Origin: Neorhizobium vignae | GTDB taxonomy: Bacteria; Pseudomonadota; Alphaproteobacteria; Rhizobiales; Rhizobiaceae | Direction of reading: 5' to 3' | NCBI RefSeq assembly: GCF_000732195.1 | Contig: NZ_JNNU01000028.1 | Span: 1-64,000, forward strand | DNA: 64,000 nucleotides | Shown: piece by piece, positions 63,231 to 64,000 of the stretch | How positions within the stretch are numbered: the first letter of the stretch is position 1 | Layout: each line of letters starts with the position of its first letter | The notes under the pieces: model-generated | What the model saw: only the letters and a program-made list of their open reading frames with translations | What the model was told of the DNA's origin: nothing | The model's database searches: none | Translations under genes and position numbers: made by a program

Positions 63231-64000
63231 CTACTCTTTTTCACGCTTTGATAACCGTCTAACGACAACAAAGAAGGACGGAACGAAGAAAATTCCGAGA
63301 AGTGTTGCAGAAAGCATACCACCCAGCACGCCGATGCCGATGGCATTCTGGGCGGCAGATCCGGCCCCGGTCGCGATCGCCAGCGGCACGACGCCGAGGA
63401 TGAAGGCGAGCGATGTCATGACGATCGGCCTCAGGCGCAGGCGTGCGGCCTCAAGGGTCGCCTCGATCAGGCTCTTCCCGCCGACCTGACGATCCTTGGC
63501 GAATTCGACGATCAGAATGGCGTTCTTGGCCGCCAGGCCGATCGTCGTCAGAAGCCCGACCTTGAAGTAGACGTCGTTCGACTGGCCGAAGAAATACGCG
63601 GCGGAAAGCGCACCGAGCACGCCGATCGGCACGGCCAATATGACCGAGAACGGGATCGACCAGCTTTCATAAAGCGCCGCAAGGCAGAGGAAGACGATCA
63701 GGACCGACAGCGCATAAAGCATGGGCGCCTGGGAGCCGGACAGCCGTTCCTGATAGGAAATACCTTGCCAGGCAACCGAATAGCCGCCAGGCAGTGCGGT
63801 CGTCAGCCTCTGCATCTCGTCCATGGCCTGGCCGGTGCTGACGCCGGGACCGGCCGCGCCGTCGAAAGGAATGGCGCTGGTGCCGTTGAAGCGCGCAAGC
63901 TGCGGGGTGCCGTTGATCCACTGTACGGTGCTGAAGGAGGAGAAGGGAACCATCTCGCCGGCGTTGTTGCGGGCGAACCAGTGTTTCAGGTCGTCCGGCT
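63231..64000 (-). CDS. RND efflux pump inner-membrane transporter, AcrB/MexB family (C-terminal part only)
   Basis: The frame stays open to the window edge, so the 5' part is outside; about 256 C-terminal residues are visible. [20 protein letters not shown] and the membrane stretch [19 protein letters not shown], then [25 protein letters not shown] and [20 protein letters not shown], are hallmarks of HAE1 pumps such as AcrB. It exports hydrophobic compounds by proton antiport with the neighbouring outer-membrane channel; the membrane-fusion gene should lie beyond the window. Confidence 0.95.
   Translation of the reverse strand, partial: PDDLKHWFARNNAGEMVPFSSFSTVQWINGTPQLARFNGTSAIPFDGAAGPGVSTGQAMDEMQRLTTALPGGYSVAWQGISYQERLSGSQAPMLYALSVLIVFLCLAALYESWSIPFSVILAVPIGVLGALSAAYFFGQSNDVYFKVGLLTTIGLAAKNAILIVEFAKDRQVGGKSLIEATLEAARLRLRPIVMTSLAFILGVVPLAIATGAGSAAQNAIGIGVLGGMLSATLLGIFFVPSFFVVVRRLSKREKE

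Overview
The window looks like chromosomal DNA of an alphaproteobacterium of the order Hyphomicrobiales (Rhizobiales), most probably a Rhizobiaceae member (Rhizobium, Neorhizobium or Agrobacterium type). Supporting signs are high GC content, dense overlapping genes, an O2-dependent cobalamin cluster with CobG, CobE, CobN and CobW, stand-alone Gly/Ala:carrier-protein ligase genes of the kind known from Bradyrhizobium and Agrobacterium, and a linked kynU-marR pair. I saw no insertion sequence, prophage or CRISPR array. The genus is inference only.

Region by region: 1-912 holds the 3' part of a serine tRNA and a SHOCT-domain protein. 1503-9881 is an accessory-looking island of nine genes: RibD-like reductase, methyltransferase, glycosyltransferase, divergent 6-pyruvoyl-tetrahydropterin synthase homologue, zinc-less MDR dehydrogenase, CDP-alcohol phosphatidyltransferase, FkbM methyltransferase, flippase-like membrane protein and membrane sulfatase/phosphotransferase. 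Its product is unknown. 9909-16506 carries a branched-chain-type ABC importer (livF, fused livM-livG, livH, livJ), a MarR regulator and kynureninase. 17112-37348 is the main cobalamin locus: cobB, cobA, cbiD, cobM, cobE, cobL, cobK, cobJ, cobI, cobH, cobG, cobN, cobW and a DUF1636 gene on one side; cbtB, cbtA, cobO, cobQ, cobD and cobC on the other. Two back-to-back cobalamin riboswitches lie between them.

37341-42551 is a probable L-pipecolate/lysine catabolic unit (FAD oxidase, aminoadipate-semialdehyde dehydrogenase, P1-family peptidase, LysR regulator, lone Lrp-type ligand-binding domain). 43236-45881 encodes a long kinase-aminotransferase fusion in which both active sites appear to be lost. 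purU, a secreted GH5 enzyme and a tandem alpha/beta hydrolase follow. 50097-55960 is a five-gene operon built around an amino acid:carrier-protein ligase: carrier protein, acyl-CoA dehydrogenase, ligase, DUF1839 protein and GH2 glycosidase. thiC follows under a TPP riboswitch.

At 58350-58680 a gene-free stretch has strong RNA-like secondary structure. The window ends with the EF-P modification set (epmB, epmA, efp) and the outer-membrane channel and pump of an RND efflux system, the pump gene being cut by the window edge.

The best candidates for undescribed biology are the RibD/PTPS island, the double pseudoenzyme at 43236-45881, the carrier-protein ligase operon with its GH2 partner, and the structured RNA after thiC. 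All functions are read from motifs and gene order; no database search was possible.
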